From contig CM074146.1 in the NCBI GenBank assembly GCA_037178625.1, positions 434,001-498,000 on the forward strand: 64,000 bases of DNA. The letters are read 5' to 3'. The notes under the pieces were generated by a model. That model saw only the letters and a program-made list of their open reading frames with translations. It was not told the origin of the DNA and did not search any database. This DNA is from Skeletonema tropicum (Eukaryota > Bacillariophyta > Thalassiosirophyceae > Thalassiosirales > Thalassiosiraceae). Shown here one piece after another: positions 50,905-63,200 of the stretch (its first letter is position 1; every line of letters starts with the position of its first letter). Made by a program: the position numbers and the translations under genes.

Positions 50905-53450
50905 TTTTGAAGCAATAATGCAATAATATGCCTAGGTCTAGGTGAGAGGATGAATGCGCCTCTGCGCATCGCATCGATTTGATTAGGTTATCCAAAGCAT
51001 GACTAGGATAGATGTATCCATTTTTGTAATTGTAGTTGTAGCATAATTTTAGGACTGACGAGTGACTCTGACTCTGCTCTTTGCCTTCACCTAGACCTAG
51101 ATACCCACATGGTGGCTACTAGTGCTTGAGATAGAGATAGACAGTAAAAATGCGGTCAATATGAACAAGGCTAAGGCACCGACGAGTTGTTGATATTCCC
51201 TTTTTTCTTCTATCATGGTGTAGGATCGCCGAGCTGCTAGTGTAAAGTTACATATATAAGAATCCAGATGCGATGAAAAACAAGCAGTGTTGGCAAAATA
51301 TATCTGTGCCGAAGATCCTTAACACTTCAAAGGGTGGCGAGAGCATAGACCGTGGCATAGGCACGGAGAATGCGTCACCTCAAAGGGTGCCAAAATCTTG
51401 GACTACGGAGGGAGATGATGACGGAATGAAAACAGGTCGCAACAAATTGCAAACAGAACGAACAAGACATAGAAATGGTAAGACATATGAAACAGAATGA
51501 AAGAACAAGTCGAACCAGCAGCATCGTGGGTCAGCTGAAAGGGTGTGTTAGAGTAGAGAGTAGTTCCTCTATCTGGCGCGCCAGCCGACCACACGAAAGT
51601 GATGCCATCGCCAAAACTTGGCAGCAGAGCTTCACCATGAGCTCATTATTTGCGTAGGTACTTAATTGTATTAAGAGTCTACTAGATCATTCACATGGGT
51701 CTTTAGCAAACGGCTTCTGGCGATGGATGAGATTATTGAATACTCAATCTCAAAACTCACTAGAGGGATATCCAAGATTTCAGTAATTGCCACTACCTCT
51801 ACCTCTAAGTATGTATCCCGCTAGGGGGAGGGCGGATTAATTTTTATTGTTTCTTCCGATCAGTTCGGAAAAACTTTCCTTGAAGATGAGAGCACTTTTT
51901 GGCTTGGAGTTTGGATCGAGGCGAGCGAAGGGTGAGTTGAAAAACCTGAGGAGACCTTAAATTGCGCATTTAGGCCTTTGGATAGGGGGTGAGGGGGGAT
52001 CCCCCTTTTCTCATCTTTTGGCAAAATCGTCTAAATTGGGGCCAAAATGGGAGTATTGTACCTACATACTCCTACTTATTTTACTCTCTCTAGCCAATAA
52101 TATCTCCTTGTGTGACAAGTACGCTATAGCGTACTAAAAGTAAAAATTTTCAAAGCTAAAGTTCTACTAAAAGAGATCACTTTCATAACTTTTAAGCATA
52201 ACCATCGTGTTCAGCACACTCGATTTAGTCTTACAGCATACTTCAATTACTTTATTCCATAACAAACTTCAGAGATACTATACGACCGTTGCAAACTGCA
52301 CCATCCGATGACAAAAAAAACGGCTGCGTACTATCTCCACCATACTTTGTACCATTATAACTTCATAACTAGACCACTCCAGAAGGCCACCAGTGGCTCC
52401 CCATGACGGCAATATCATGGAATCGCGAACCGTTGTGGTGCGGGTGTCAGAATTGGCCGGTGTGTTGTGCATCGTCCCCATACATAATGTCGTTGCGATG
52501 ATACGTCTTTCATCAACATGTGATAATGGATAAATTCAGTAACTACTCGACAAATCAACCGATTCAAAGGAAACCAAAAGGTAGACTGCTTCATATGATG
52601 TTGTTGATGGGATTAATGTGGGTGGGTCGGTCCAAATTGGTGAAGGGGTGGCCACATAAGATGCCATGGTTGTTGTGTCGACATGATTTTTTGATGATTT
52701 TTTTGAATTTTTTGCAATCCGTTACCCAACAATTCACCACCATGACGATGATTTGACTGACACAGGAGGCGATTCCGACGACGATCTCATGCACAATGCT
52801 TACAACAACCCCGATGTACATGGCAATGTTCTTGGTATCGCCTATTTCTCCATCGGGCCTTCTCCTACACCGTATTTCAGTGGCAGTTGCGCCGACATCT
52901 TCCAAGTTATTAATGTTGACGACGTATTTGATGGAGTAAATCACCAAACGGCAGACGAAAGAGAAGATGGATCGTCATATAACAATAATTGGAAGGTGTG
53001 CGTGCGAGTTCTTAAGGTGTGGTGCTCTCCTTCGGATGGAATAAAGGAATATGTGTTGGCAGCGAGATATTGGATGAAAATAATGTCTGCAGCTGCAATG
53101 GTGAATTGATGCGTAATGCCTCATTCTACTACGCTCCACTCACCAAATATGCTAGGGCATAATGTTGGCAATAGCTTCCACTTGTTCCGATGATGCTATC
53201 AATGTTATCAGACCACTTCTATGTAATTCATTGCCACCGGAGCACAAAAATATGGAAAAACACGCAGATCGGGTAACACACTGATTACATAGATGTACGT
53301 AGTGAGCAAAATACTAGGGCTATAAACATAAATGGGGCATCAAACGAAAGCTAAAATCATTTCTAACAAGATTGCTATGGTGATTTATGCTATTACTGCA
53401 GCGGAAGTAGTGTTATTATTAGCACAAAGATGGGTGATTTTTAGTACGCT
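50905..53450. other. Gene-poor region, 2.5 kb
   Basis: No gene I can support. A frame at 52753-53109 (GGDSDDDLMHNAYNNPDVHG) and neighbouring stop-broken frames up to ~53250 look like a decayed coding sequence, possibly transposon-derived, but I recognise no family. An 18-bp perfect palindrome lies at 52118-52135. Confidence 0.4.
52118..52135. repeat. Perfect 18-bp palindrome
   Basis: AGTACGCTATAGCGTACT. Its half, TAGTACGCTAT (as the reverse strand reads), recurs at 53442-53452 at the left edge of the hAT-like element copy 3. Confidence 0.8.
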
Positions 53451-54341
53451 ATGGCGCGTCGATTTTTTGGAACCGGAGCATTTCCCGCATTTTTTTGTTA
53501 GTGAAATGCTCTATATCCCAACCATTTTGAAATCTCCTTTTGAAAGGAGATTTGTTGTTAGGCTCATAACCCCTTAGACCTGAAATCTCCTTTCAAAAGG
53601 AGATTTGCTACTCCGACTTGTTAGTGATGAAAGCTAGCGAGTAGAGTACAGCTCCTTTTGTGTTTTCCCCTCAAAAACCTGTAGCCCTTCTACGCAATAA
53701 TTGACCTAAAGGCCACACAAAGCACTGATATTAAGCGAGGACATGTGACATGTTACTTATTTGCACGAGGCCTACGAGTATATTTGAAATCTCCTTTCAA
53801 AAGGAGATTTGCCTCTCACGTAGAAACATACCAGAGCTCTACGTAAATCTCCTTTCAAAAGGAGATTTCAAAAAATGGTTGGGATATAGCTTTGGGCCAT
53901 GGTGGCCAAAATTAAGTTTCAGGGAAGTGGTTTACATGCTTGTCCCGCGATACTATCCTTTAGGTGACTATTATGAGAGTATATATACTGAGGGGCAGGT
54001 GGTGAAGCCTTATATTTTCGTGGAGATATGCATTTGAAGGTGCTCTCTAGCTTGGTACTAGCTTTGATGGCTGATGGCCTGTCAAATTTGTGCAGCAAAA
54101 AGCTACTGGACTCTCACATGCATTTCTCAGCGGAGCATTGGAATTATTTTACAGTCAACACATGTATAGAACCCCGATTATGGTCGACAAAAGGATGGTG
54201 CTACTGGAAAAGTATATTCGGCAACTCCCCAAAATATAATTTTGGCCATTGTGGCCCAAAGTTAGAGCATTTCACTAACAAAAAAAATTGAAAAAAGGCT
54301 CCGGTTCCAAAAAACGAAGATTTTGGCGCGGCGCACGGCCT
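53451..54341. mobile_element. Non-autonomous hAT-like element, copy 3, interrupted by a MITE
   Basis: The same family as 2939-3481, inverted relative to it. The left end has TTTTTTGGAACCGGAGC and TTAGTGAAATGCTC; the right end has inverted GAGCATTTCACTAACAA, GGCTCCGGTTCCAAAAAA and GCACGGCCTTTA. Its inner sequence closely follows copy 1 (reversed), including GGATACTATCC-type landmarks. It is split by a 373-bp insertion at its TA dinucleotide (53514-53886). Outer limits are approximate and no target duplication was found. Confidence 0.78.
53514..53886. mobile_element. 373-bp nested MITE with TA duplication and four identical-type palindromes
   Basis: The host sequence reads GCTCTAGCTTTGGG in copy 1; here it is GCTCTA, then 373 bp, then TAGCTTTGGG. 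TA is duplicated (53512-53513 and 53887-53888). The ends are ~40-bp inverted repeats beginning TATCCCAACCATTTT. Inside, a 24-bp palindrome of the type AAATCTCC, TTTNAAA core, GGAGATTT appears four times: once in each terminal repeat and twice internally (near 53583 and 53786). It has no coding capacity. TA insertion suggests mobilisation by a Tc1/mariner-type transposase. Confidence 0.85.
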
Positions 54342-54636
54342 TTATTACATTTTCATCCAGTCACCAAATTTTTGAAACCTCGGTTAAATTTAAAAAATGA
54401 CGTACCATAGAGTTTCGAGAAGATTCGGTGTTCCACTAGTGTTGAAAAATTTCTAAGGGAGAAATTTCAGCACTGAAACTTACTGGAAAATTTCAGGGTG
54501 AAATTGTTGATAAATTTGGCCAAAATTGAAATTCTCAAAAGTTCTGGCGGGAAGGCCCATATCGCTCCAATATCGCTAACACGAAAAACCAAAAACTTGC
54601 AACAGCCGATGAACCTAAGTACTACATGATGTTGTT

Positions 54637-55620
54637 GTGAGTGCTCTCAAGTGCTGTGACTTTCTCATCCTCCTTCCTGGCAACCCGGAGTACCAGAAGT
54701 TTTTTGAGGAGCGTACTCCGCAAAAGGAAGCTGAGCTGAATGAGTTGATGGAGCACTTCAAGAATGAACGAATTTGGAAGATGTTTGATACGGTTATTGC
54801 CTTCACCCTCCCCTTCAAGGAAGCACATTTGGCTTGCTCCCGCAAGGATATGCCACTCAGTGTTTACCCCCTTCTAGTTCAAGCCCTGCGCAATGATATC
54901 AACAAGTGCCTCGCTGAGGAGTTCGACATTCTTCTTGGCGAAGGCGCAAGAACAGAAGTTGTCGATATGAATATGCTCCGTCCTCGTTTCAATATGAATG
55001 GCGTTGATCCCAGCGGACAGAAGGTTGGCTTACTCGATGAGCATCACTTGATGGCTTTCCTCTGTGACCCCAAGTCTCGTGCCTGGAGGAATGTATTCTA
55101 CCTGCAAACAAACAAGGCCGCACTTGTGAGAAAGATGATTGAGTGGTATGTGCCCTTGGGTGTTGATGGTTTGGACGAGATGCAGAAGAGAGCGCTCAAG
55201 GATTTCGAGAACTTTGATACTCAGTCGAATGACTGGTATCATTCTTTTGTAGATCCACTTCCGCTGGTTCCATCTTCTGAGGAACTGGAAAAGAGTAACA
55301 AGAAGTCTTTCAGTATCAAAGGAGTGGTAATGTATGCAGAGAGGACTGGTGCTATTTCTGGACGCTTGGGGTGGTTTGAGTGTTACGCAGGAATGTCCGA
55401 CTTCTATCGACTTGTTGCAAAGCTTCTACTGTCCATGGGAACGGTGGGGTCTATGGATTGCGAACGTCGGGCCAAACCTTTGAAGCACACCATTCTTACT
55501 AAGGTCCGGAATAGGATGAAGGATGGCACTGGAATTGCCCTTCTTCGAGGATATGAAAACCTTCATCATATCATGCATGCGAAGAAGGTGCTTGGGAAGA
55601 GGATTTCTGAGACGCTTTGA
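54637..55620 (+). pseudogene. hAT-like transposase, C-terminal fragment
   Basis: A ~327-codon frame with no ATG at its beginning (GTG at 54637) and no catalytic N-terminal part. It contains ERIWKMFDTVIAFTLPFKEA, YPLLVQALRNDINKCLAEEF, and near the C-terminus LSMGTVGSMDCERRAKPLKH then ILTKVRNRMKDGTG, a layout like the hAT C-terminal dimerisation region (S-x-x-x-ER, then R-x-R-x). The frame itself is uninterrupted for ~980 bp, so decay is recent or it is an exon of a larger gene whose 5' part is missing. It abuts the duplication junction at 55665 by 44 bp. The remnant at 15960-16920 may be the missing half of the same family. Confidence 0.65.
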
Positions 55621-55664
55621 GAGTGTGGTGGCTGGTTGGATTGTGAGTGTTCGTACTTCTACAA

Positions 55665-56426
55665 GCAAATGGTACAAAGTTCGAAGGATTTGGACATCAT
55701 AGTGTCAGTGTAAGATGGTGGACAAATTACATGTATTGGGGATATAGGTGTCCAGAATGTCCTGAAGAAAAAGAGATGCCGAAACTTTTTCATCATCTTG
55801 CCAAGAATGATGCTAAGGGGCCGCAGTTTTGCCATGTCATTCCTTCGTCAATGCCGATCAAGCCACCCGTTGAACCCTTGCCTGCTGTTGAACGGATCAA
55901 GAACTATCCGAAAGCTTCACTGCCCTCTCTCTTGCAACATTACAGGTCTGACAGATTTGATATGTTGTTGTCAGAAACTCATCTCCCATCTGGGTCTCAA
56001 GAATTGGAAGCCTCTGTTGATGATGATTACATTCTTGGTGAAATTGATGTGCTTCGTGCCTCAAGCGATGGTAACTTTGAAGCCATCATGGATGAATTGA
56101 ACCAACAAGATACCCTTTCTTTGCAAGAAGTCGATTCTACTAGAGATGTACAGGTCGCATTGAAGCCAGTCTTTAATGAAGCATGTGATCTCCTCAAACA
56201 ATGCCCTGAAATGGCACCAGAGTTTGAGCGCATGATGAAGTCGTGCATTGCTGACATGCACAAGAAAATAGCTGCAAAGGAAGCCGCATCTCAAGACTCT
56301 TCAACTTCGCCGACGACGGAACCCACTACGGCTGGAAAGAAGAGGTCTTGGAAAGCTGTTACTTCTAGAGAGTACAATGGGCCACCAAGGGTAAAAGTTG
56401 CTAAGAATAGTAAATTTTCAAGTTAG
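55665..56426 (+). pseudogene. MULE transposase, duplicated C-terminal fragment
   Basis: Identical to 35769-36530. It encodes only the last ~254 residues, starting at NGTKFEGFGHHSVSVRWW, so it lacks the DDE core and the SWIM finger. It arose by the large duplication rather than by transposition. Confidence 0.85.
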
Positions 56427-57835
56427 TGTTGTAATTACGGTGTTGCTGTCCACTTTTGGTGCGTCGGCGAAATGGGATGCACATGATATGACTTCGGTCC
56501 ACTAGCGTGCGTCAATACTTGGTACAGCAAGCAACCATCAACTATTTTATTGCAAGTGGCTGCGACCTTTGGAGCTGCATGACTAAGTTCGACAACAAAG
56601 AAGGCTGCACCTCAAAACTTCGCCGACGTCGGACACTACTACTTCTGGAGAGAAGAGGTCTTGGAGAGCTGTTACAGAAATAGTGTCTATTGCAGGTCGG
56701 TGGGACGAGTCATCCGCAGTAGGTTTTATCCGACGCATCGGTTGAGACGCCGAAACTTTAACACCCACTACTGATGACTCATCTTTCCTCTCGATAATTG
56801 ACAACGTCTGTAGTCGGAGGAATGTGTATTTCAAAAATGACTTCTTACCTTTTGCCGCCCAAATTCTTCGCGTGCAGTAATTCGGAATTCATCGAGAACG
56901 TCAAGAGTGTCCATTGCAGGTCGGTATAAGAGTCACGCGCAGTTGGTTTTATTCGACGAATCGGTTGAGACGCCAAAACTTTAACACCCACTACTGATGA
57001 CTCATCTTTCTTCTCAACAATGGCCACCCCTTTCGTCTCAAGTCAGTTCTTCTCAATGGAACACCGTTGGAGCAGGTCAAGAAAATAGCACAGAGAGTAA
57101 ACAGAAAAGCAGCCCGAGCAGCCTTGAGGAAGCTTGTTGACACAAGTGCAGATAAGCTACCTAGATATTCCTTTCTTTTCTAATGCCATCCTTGAAGTGA
57201 TCACTTGATACTTGAGTGAGTTGTCATTTCTGATTGACCAGAGCCCTCTTCTTCCCTGACAAAATACCGAACCCTTGTTGCACATCAACATCACTTGTAT
57301 CACCGGGTGATTCTATGTGTCCCAAAGGGGACGAACGTTGAATTCGTTGTGGTGGAAGCGACTCATGCTTTATTAGGTCCGTCTTCGTCCTTGCCTTGGC
57401 CCTTCGGCATTCAACACAAGCCATGATAGATGGAATAGAGAGAATTACTTTATCCTTCGTCAAAAGAGACATGTAAGTGGAAATGTTAGAGCATGGTTGA
57501 AGTTAATACGAGTCGGTGGCATGAAAAGAGTTGTTCTCACCAATTATTTTTGGTATTTGTCCGTTCTGTTCACAGCAGAAAATAATTCCCATCATGCTCC
57601 GTTCTTTGACATATCCATAATTTATCATGTCCGTACAGTGTTGACGTTATACATTGCGGATGATGAGAGGGCAGGTGGAGGCGGCCGGCGGTCCGCAGCG
57701 TCTTATCATGGTCAATAGGTAACTCAAGCAGTGTTGTCGATGGGTTGAGCGAGCGAGGTGGTTTCGGGTTGCTGTTTTATTTGAGTTTTGATGAATTTGG
57801 GGTGACCGTTTGCTTTTTTGAAAGTTGGATTCTCA

Positions 57836-57924
57836 TTCTTGTGTGCAAGAAATCCAGTACCCGGACCTTTGGGTTGGAAATAATGGGACTCCGTCCTAAT
57901 AACTGAACCTGAACTGCCAATAAT
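57836..57924. repeat. Orphan MULE right terminal inverted repeat
   Basis: Copy of 37940-38028 without a matching left TIR nearby, a consequence of the duplication beginning inside the element. Confidence 0.85.
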
Positions 57925-58128
57925 ATATAGGAATCATCATTCATCATGTACCTACTCTATCTGTACTGTACCTAGGTACATACCTACTTATAGGTACACC
58001 GAACATACGTACTTCCTAATGGCGGGAACCATCATCTCTCCTTGCAAGTTGAAGTTTGATTTGAGTTGAGCAAAAAGCGAATACATCTTTCACATCATTC
58101 ATTAAGTATCTACTACACATCATAGAGG

Positions 58129-59142
58129 ATGTTGACAACGTTGTCGTCCAACAAAATGTTCAGCAAACCGCCGCTGCTATCTCTTATCGTCATCATCATA
58201 CTACTTCGTGCAGCCCAAAATGATCATCCGGCGACAGTCGAATCCTTTCTCCTACAACCGCCCACATCAACATCAACAACATCACGACCACATCACTTTC
58301 CCATCCGCAAACAACAACAACATCGATACAAAACAACCCAACACAAAGCCATGGCACCCTCCGAACAAGATCGCCTCCTCCTAACCGAACCAGCCCAAAC
58401 AGCCTTCATCGTTGCCGAAATGAAAAGTTTTCTAACCGATGCAGCTGAGAGGAATGATGGACCATCCGGACAATTGACGCGGTGGGAAATGTCCGAGAAG
58501 GATATGCGCGCTGCCAATTTGATTGATGAGGATGGTAATATTGTAGATGAGGATTATCGAGAGGCCAAGATGTTAATGGCAATGGATAACAATAACAGCA
58601 ATGATGAGTGTGGCAAACTGCTGGCAATCAACATTCTATGTAATACAACACGTACCACATTCCAAGATGGGTTTATCAATCAACCTGGACTACTCTCCTC
58701 ACTTGGCTCCGCTATATGCTACTTTCGTGATGCATTCCGTAATGGACAAAACTTGGCGGCATGTGAACGCGTAGGTTTGAGTGATTATGTTGTGGCTCAT
58801 CATATAACTGATATGTATCACCATCGTAATTTTCGGGGAGCGTATACAAAGACTTTGACTCCTTCTGGTACTGGTGAGATTGCTGCACGGATTGCGGTTG
58901 GTTTGGTGGATGATGATACAAATGATTCAATAGTAGGGGGAGATGATCGTAAGGACAGTAAAGCCAAAGAGGAAGAAGAGGAGGAGGAAGAGGATGAGTG
59001 TATATTGTGGTCACCCACAACACCAGATGTATGTATTCACTGGAAGTCAGATGATGAGGCGTGGAGGAAGAAACGATTCGAGAGGATACAAATGGAAGGA
59101 ACGAAAGATCCAAGAAGAGGTGGGAGTGGTACGATGAGATGA
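58129..59142 (+). CDS. Hypothetical secreted or plastid-targeted protein, copy B
   Basis: 337 aa, protein identical to the gene at 38233; the one nucleotide difference seen (T at 58674) is a silent Phe codon change. The same signal-like N-terminus, acidic run and basic end are present, and upstream sequence is also identical for more than 200 bp, so both copies should be expressed alike if both are real. Confidence 0.72.
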   Translation: MLTTLSSNKMFSKPPLLSLIVIIILLRAAQNDHPATVESFLLQPPTSTSTTSRPHHFPIRKQQQHRYKTTQHKAMAPSEQDRLLLTEPAQTAFIVAEMKSFLTDAAERNDGPSGQLTRWEMSEKDMRAANLIDEDGNIVDEDYREAKMLMAMDNNNSNDECGKLLAINILCNTTRTTFQDGFINQPGLLSSLGSAICYFRDAFRNGQNLAACERVGLSDYVVAHHITDMYHHRNFRGAYTKTLTPSGTGEIAARIAVGLVDDDTNDSIVGGDDRKDSKAKEEEEEEEEDECILWSPTTPDVCIHWKSDDEAWRKKRFERIQMEGTKDPRRGGSGTMR

Positions 59143-60206
59143 TGAATGGACTTTATTCTATGTAGAATATGTGACGGACTACATGAGAGTATCACTGAGA
59201 TACTATTACCACCTTTTGCATGAATGTCTTGACTCTTGCAAGAACAATTAGCATGACGCTTCTACCATGGGATGTAATTCAGTCAAAGGAACTAATCTAT
59301 AATGAACTTCCATTGATAGTCTAGCCAGCACGACTTATTTTACGTCCCGGATCGAAGTTTGGTCACTTTTATGACTTTTGCCTTCAGCCTCACACAGAAC
59401 ACAGATGCGCCCGCTAAGCATGAAAAGATTATGCCAAGGGGTACCACTGAATATGCTTTAAGTATGATGTATACAACATGATTCTCCACGGGACCTTATC
59501 ATTTTTTTCTTCTGCCTATAGACACATCATCTCTAGAGAGGTACTGGCTGTTCGTGGTCATGGTTGGCTGATCAATGTGGCAATCACTCACGGGGCTCTC
59601 CATCGCCGTAAGCGTAAGCACATATAAGTGGGATTCAGGATGAGTTGCACTGGTTGTTCATCATTACAAGAGGGCCGCTGCATGCGCGTCAACAGCTGTC
59701 AACAGACGAAGCTGAGCCAATCTCAACCTTCGATTTGCAGTGACATAGTTCTCGTTCGTTGCCCCCTGTTCAAGAAGTTTGTACATAGTTTAGATAGGTA
59801 CAACGACCACACTATTATTGCGCAAGAGACAGGGCTATTATATACCATGTCATCAATATTGGCAAGAGCCGCTCTTGCAAGCCGTCTAAAAGGCCAAAGC
59901 ATCAATAAGAAGTATGTTAAGTAAGTACTTAATACGTATTGTAGCGGGCTGCTGAGTGAATCTATCTCCGTCCTGACTTGTCCCTCAAACTTAAAACTTA
60001 CAAGTGCCAGAGACAGAACTGAATACCGCGAATATGCTCTCTCCAACTTCAATCTTCTCATTCCACGACCACTACTTCAACAACAGTTGACTACTAAAAG
60101 TATATATGTAACAAGGCCCCGAACCCGAACTCCGTACGATGTATGTATTATTGTGTGTATGACATCAAATACATCCTTTACTACCTCAATCACCCGCATT
60201 ATTATC
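59143..60206. other. Intergenic region, copy B
   Basis: Exact repeat of 39247-40310 as far as compared; nothing recognised. Confidence 0.4.
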
Positions 60207-63200
60207 ATGGATATCACTACGCTCCCTTTCCCCGCGGTCGAAATGACGGAGAAGCCTCGTCTCCAAATCATCGAAGAGATTTTGAAGGAAGTCATGACGC
60301 TCAAAAATCATAAACAGTTGGCCGCTGCTTCGAATGAGGATCTTATGAAAGAACTGCTATCTCGCTTCCTCAACGAGAGAGCAGCGGGGCGTGCTATTGC
60401 ATCATCTGATGAACCGGCGTCTGATCAGCAGTTAAAGATACGGTGGTCGCCGCCGCAACGAAGGAGAAAAAATCGGTGGCGAAGAGCAAGAACAAGAAGA
60501 AGAAACCTCGTAAGCAGAAAAAGGCTGGCGGATTTATTTCACTAAAGTTGATCGCATTTGGCTCCATCGTCACGTTGATTTTCTCGCTCTCGTTCATTAA
60601 TCAAAGTGGTGGATCGGGGGAGGGTGAAGCACCCCCAGCATCAGCACCGTCTGCATCAAGGTACCTTCGTCAAACGAAACATCAACATCAATCGGATAAT
60701 GATAATGCAGCATCGCCCGAAGTTATTATCAGTCCATTGCCAGCGTCAAGTGTTGCGCCGCCTCCCATCTTCTCACCGGCTGCATCTGCTAGTAGCAATC
60801 GTCGTATGAAATTCGACAATTTAAGGTCAGCGACATGTTTTGACACGCCCAACTGGGTGGATGTGGATGGTTATGGGTGTGATATTTATGAACGTAATGA
60901 CGAATGTGCCTTCGCTGACCAATATGCAGGAGACATGGGACCAGCAACAGAGAATTGCTGCTATTGTGATGGGGGCAGTGTTTCCCTTCCTCCCACCAAC
61001 TCTCCCAGTCCATCAAGCACCCCAACAAAGTCAGCTTCTCCTTCGAGTTCCTTCAAACCGTCGAGTTTTCCGACAAAGTCAACTCCTTCAACCTCTCCAA
61101 CACACTCTTCATCAAGCTTTCCTTCGATTTCATCTAATCCGACGGAGTTCTGTTTGGACACTCCCAATTGGAAGGATAAAGAGGGTAATGGGTGTGATTG
61201 GTATGAAATATATTCAAATTATGACGACTGTTCCTGGGGTGACTGGCTTGCAGGAGACATGGGACCAGCAACATCCCACTGTTGTCATTGCCAGGGAGAT
61301 TCTCGCACTGTAAGTCAAATACATTCTTTGGTTTATTTGGAGTTAGATTAAATGCATTGTGTGTGTGCGTGTGTGTGCGTGTGTGTGTGTGTGTGTGACT
61401 AATTCAATTTTGATTTTTATGCATGTACAACCAACTGAAGTGTCAGAATTACAGGTCGACGTGTCAAAACTACTTCAACATCGTGGGGATCGAGGATGGT
61501 GTAATGTCACCATTGTGTGAAGAAGCAGAGTCTTGTTCCTGTGGAAATCATGATGTCAGAATTTTCACTGATAATTGGGGAGACAATCTCTAACAGACGG
61601 TTTGTATAATGAGTGCAAATGCGACTTTTGGTCGCGTGTTTGCGAAGATTCAGGAGTGGGAGAAGCTTGTGATTATGCAGCTGAATATTGCTGCGGAGAT
61701 TACGAGACTTTTCTTTCTAAACTCGTGTATCGGAACAGTCCAACATGTTACTGTGATTTCTCCAACTATGCTCGGCGTGAATTTCAATATACGTTGAAGC
61801 CAAAAGCAATGAATATCAGCAAAGAGTTTTTTGACTATTCTTGTTCCCGGACTTTTAAAGATGAGAAGGAGAAGACAAGCCTGGAGGCAATATACAATGA
61901 AACAAAGGGATGGAACTGGACAAAGAATGATGGTTGGATGAACGAGACAGTAGATCATTGCCAGTGGTATGGAATATCTTGCAACGATTTTGGAAAAATC
62001 ATTCGTATTGACTTGAGGAACAACAACCTTGTAGGCCAGTTTCCTGTGTACACATACACACTCAACTATAGAAGCTCTTGGAGATTCACCAAGTATGGTT
62101 TGGCAAATCTGTACAGGCTCGAGTCTATTGACCTGGCCGGTAACAAGCTCACCGGTACAATTGACTATCGTCCACTCTACAATCTTGCACCACTTGAGCA
62201 CTTTGATGTCTCGGGAAATCAGCTCAGTGGAGGGATGGATGCACTTGTCAGTCCGTCAATAGTGCACTCTGACTTCAGCAACAACAACTTCACTTCTATG
62301 CGCCGCTTCGACAAGTATAAGGGATCCTACCAGACTCTGCGTTTTTGTGACGTTAGCAACAATGCCATTCAAATAAATACAACTGACCGTCTAGGTAACA
62401 TTCCACCCAACATCGAGCAATTCTTTGCGCAAAACAATCAAATCTACGGCAGTTTTCCAGACTCAATAAATGACCTCTCACATTTAAGACAATTCGACAT
62501 GTCATCCAACGCTATTTCGGGAAGTCTTCCACAGTTACTCAACAATCTTACACAGTTGCGTTACTTCAACATGTCATCCAACTCTCTCACTGGAGGTCTT
62601 CCAGAATCACTGAATAATCTTCCACAGCTGCGACAATTCGACATATCATCCAACGCCCTCTCTGGGAAGCTTCTTGATTTTGCAGGATCCTTTTTAAGTC
62701 TCCAGGAGATTGATGTGTCCCATCAAACAATCGGCTTTACGGGATCAATTCTAGAAGAACTAGTAAGATTGCAATCTCTCAAGGTATTGAAGCTAGCTGG
62801 TAACAAGCTCACAGGGACTATTTCACCCTCCATTGGAAATATAGCAGTGCTGGAAATGTTAGATTTGTCCAACAACCGTCTAAGCAGCAAAATTCCTCCT
62901 GAGCTCGGACTGCTCGACGGTGAGTTTATTGTGTGTTTCACTTTTGCGGCTTCATGATGAATAGATATGCTAGTACTCATCACTTCTTGTGCTGTCATTT
63001 ATCTGCAGGTGTCTTGAAAAGCATCGATCTTTCAAATAATAAGTTGTCTGGAGTTATTCCTTCTGAGATTGGTCAGCTTCAGGGTACTTCTGTGTTCCTG
63101 CAAGGTAATCGCTACGATTCGTCTGCAAGTGCCCCACTCAGCCTTTGTATGGTGCGCAGTGTAGAAGTTTTTGATCTAGCAAATGATACCAATTTGTGTC

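Noticed and set aside
53529..53870. Four spaced palindromes as a CRISPR-like array
   Set aside because: Spacing is irregular, only four units, inside a MITE with TA duplication, in a eukaryotic genome.
54028..54291. 87-codon frame within the hAT-like element copy 3
   Set aside because: The other copies of the element do not keep the frame; the sequence is a non-coding repeat.
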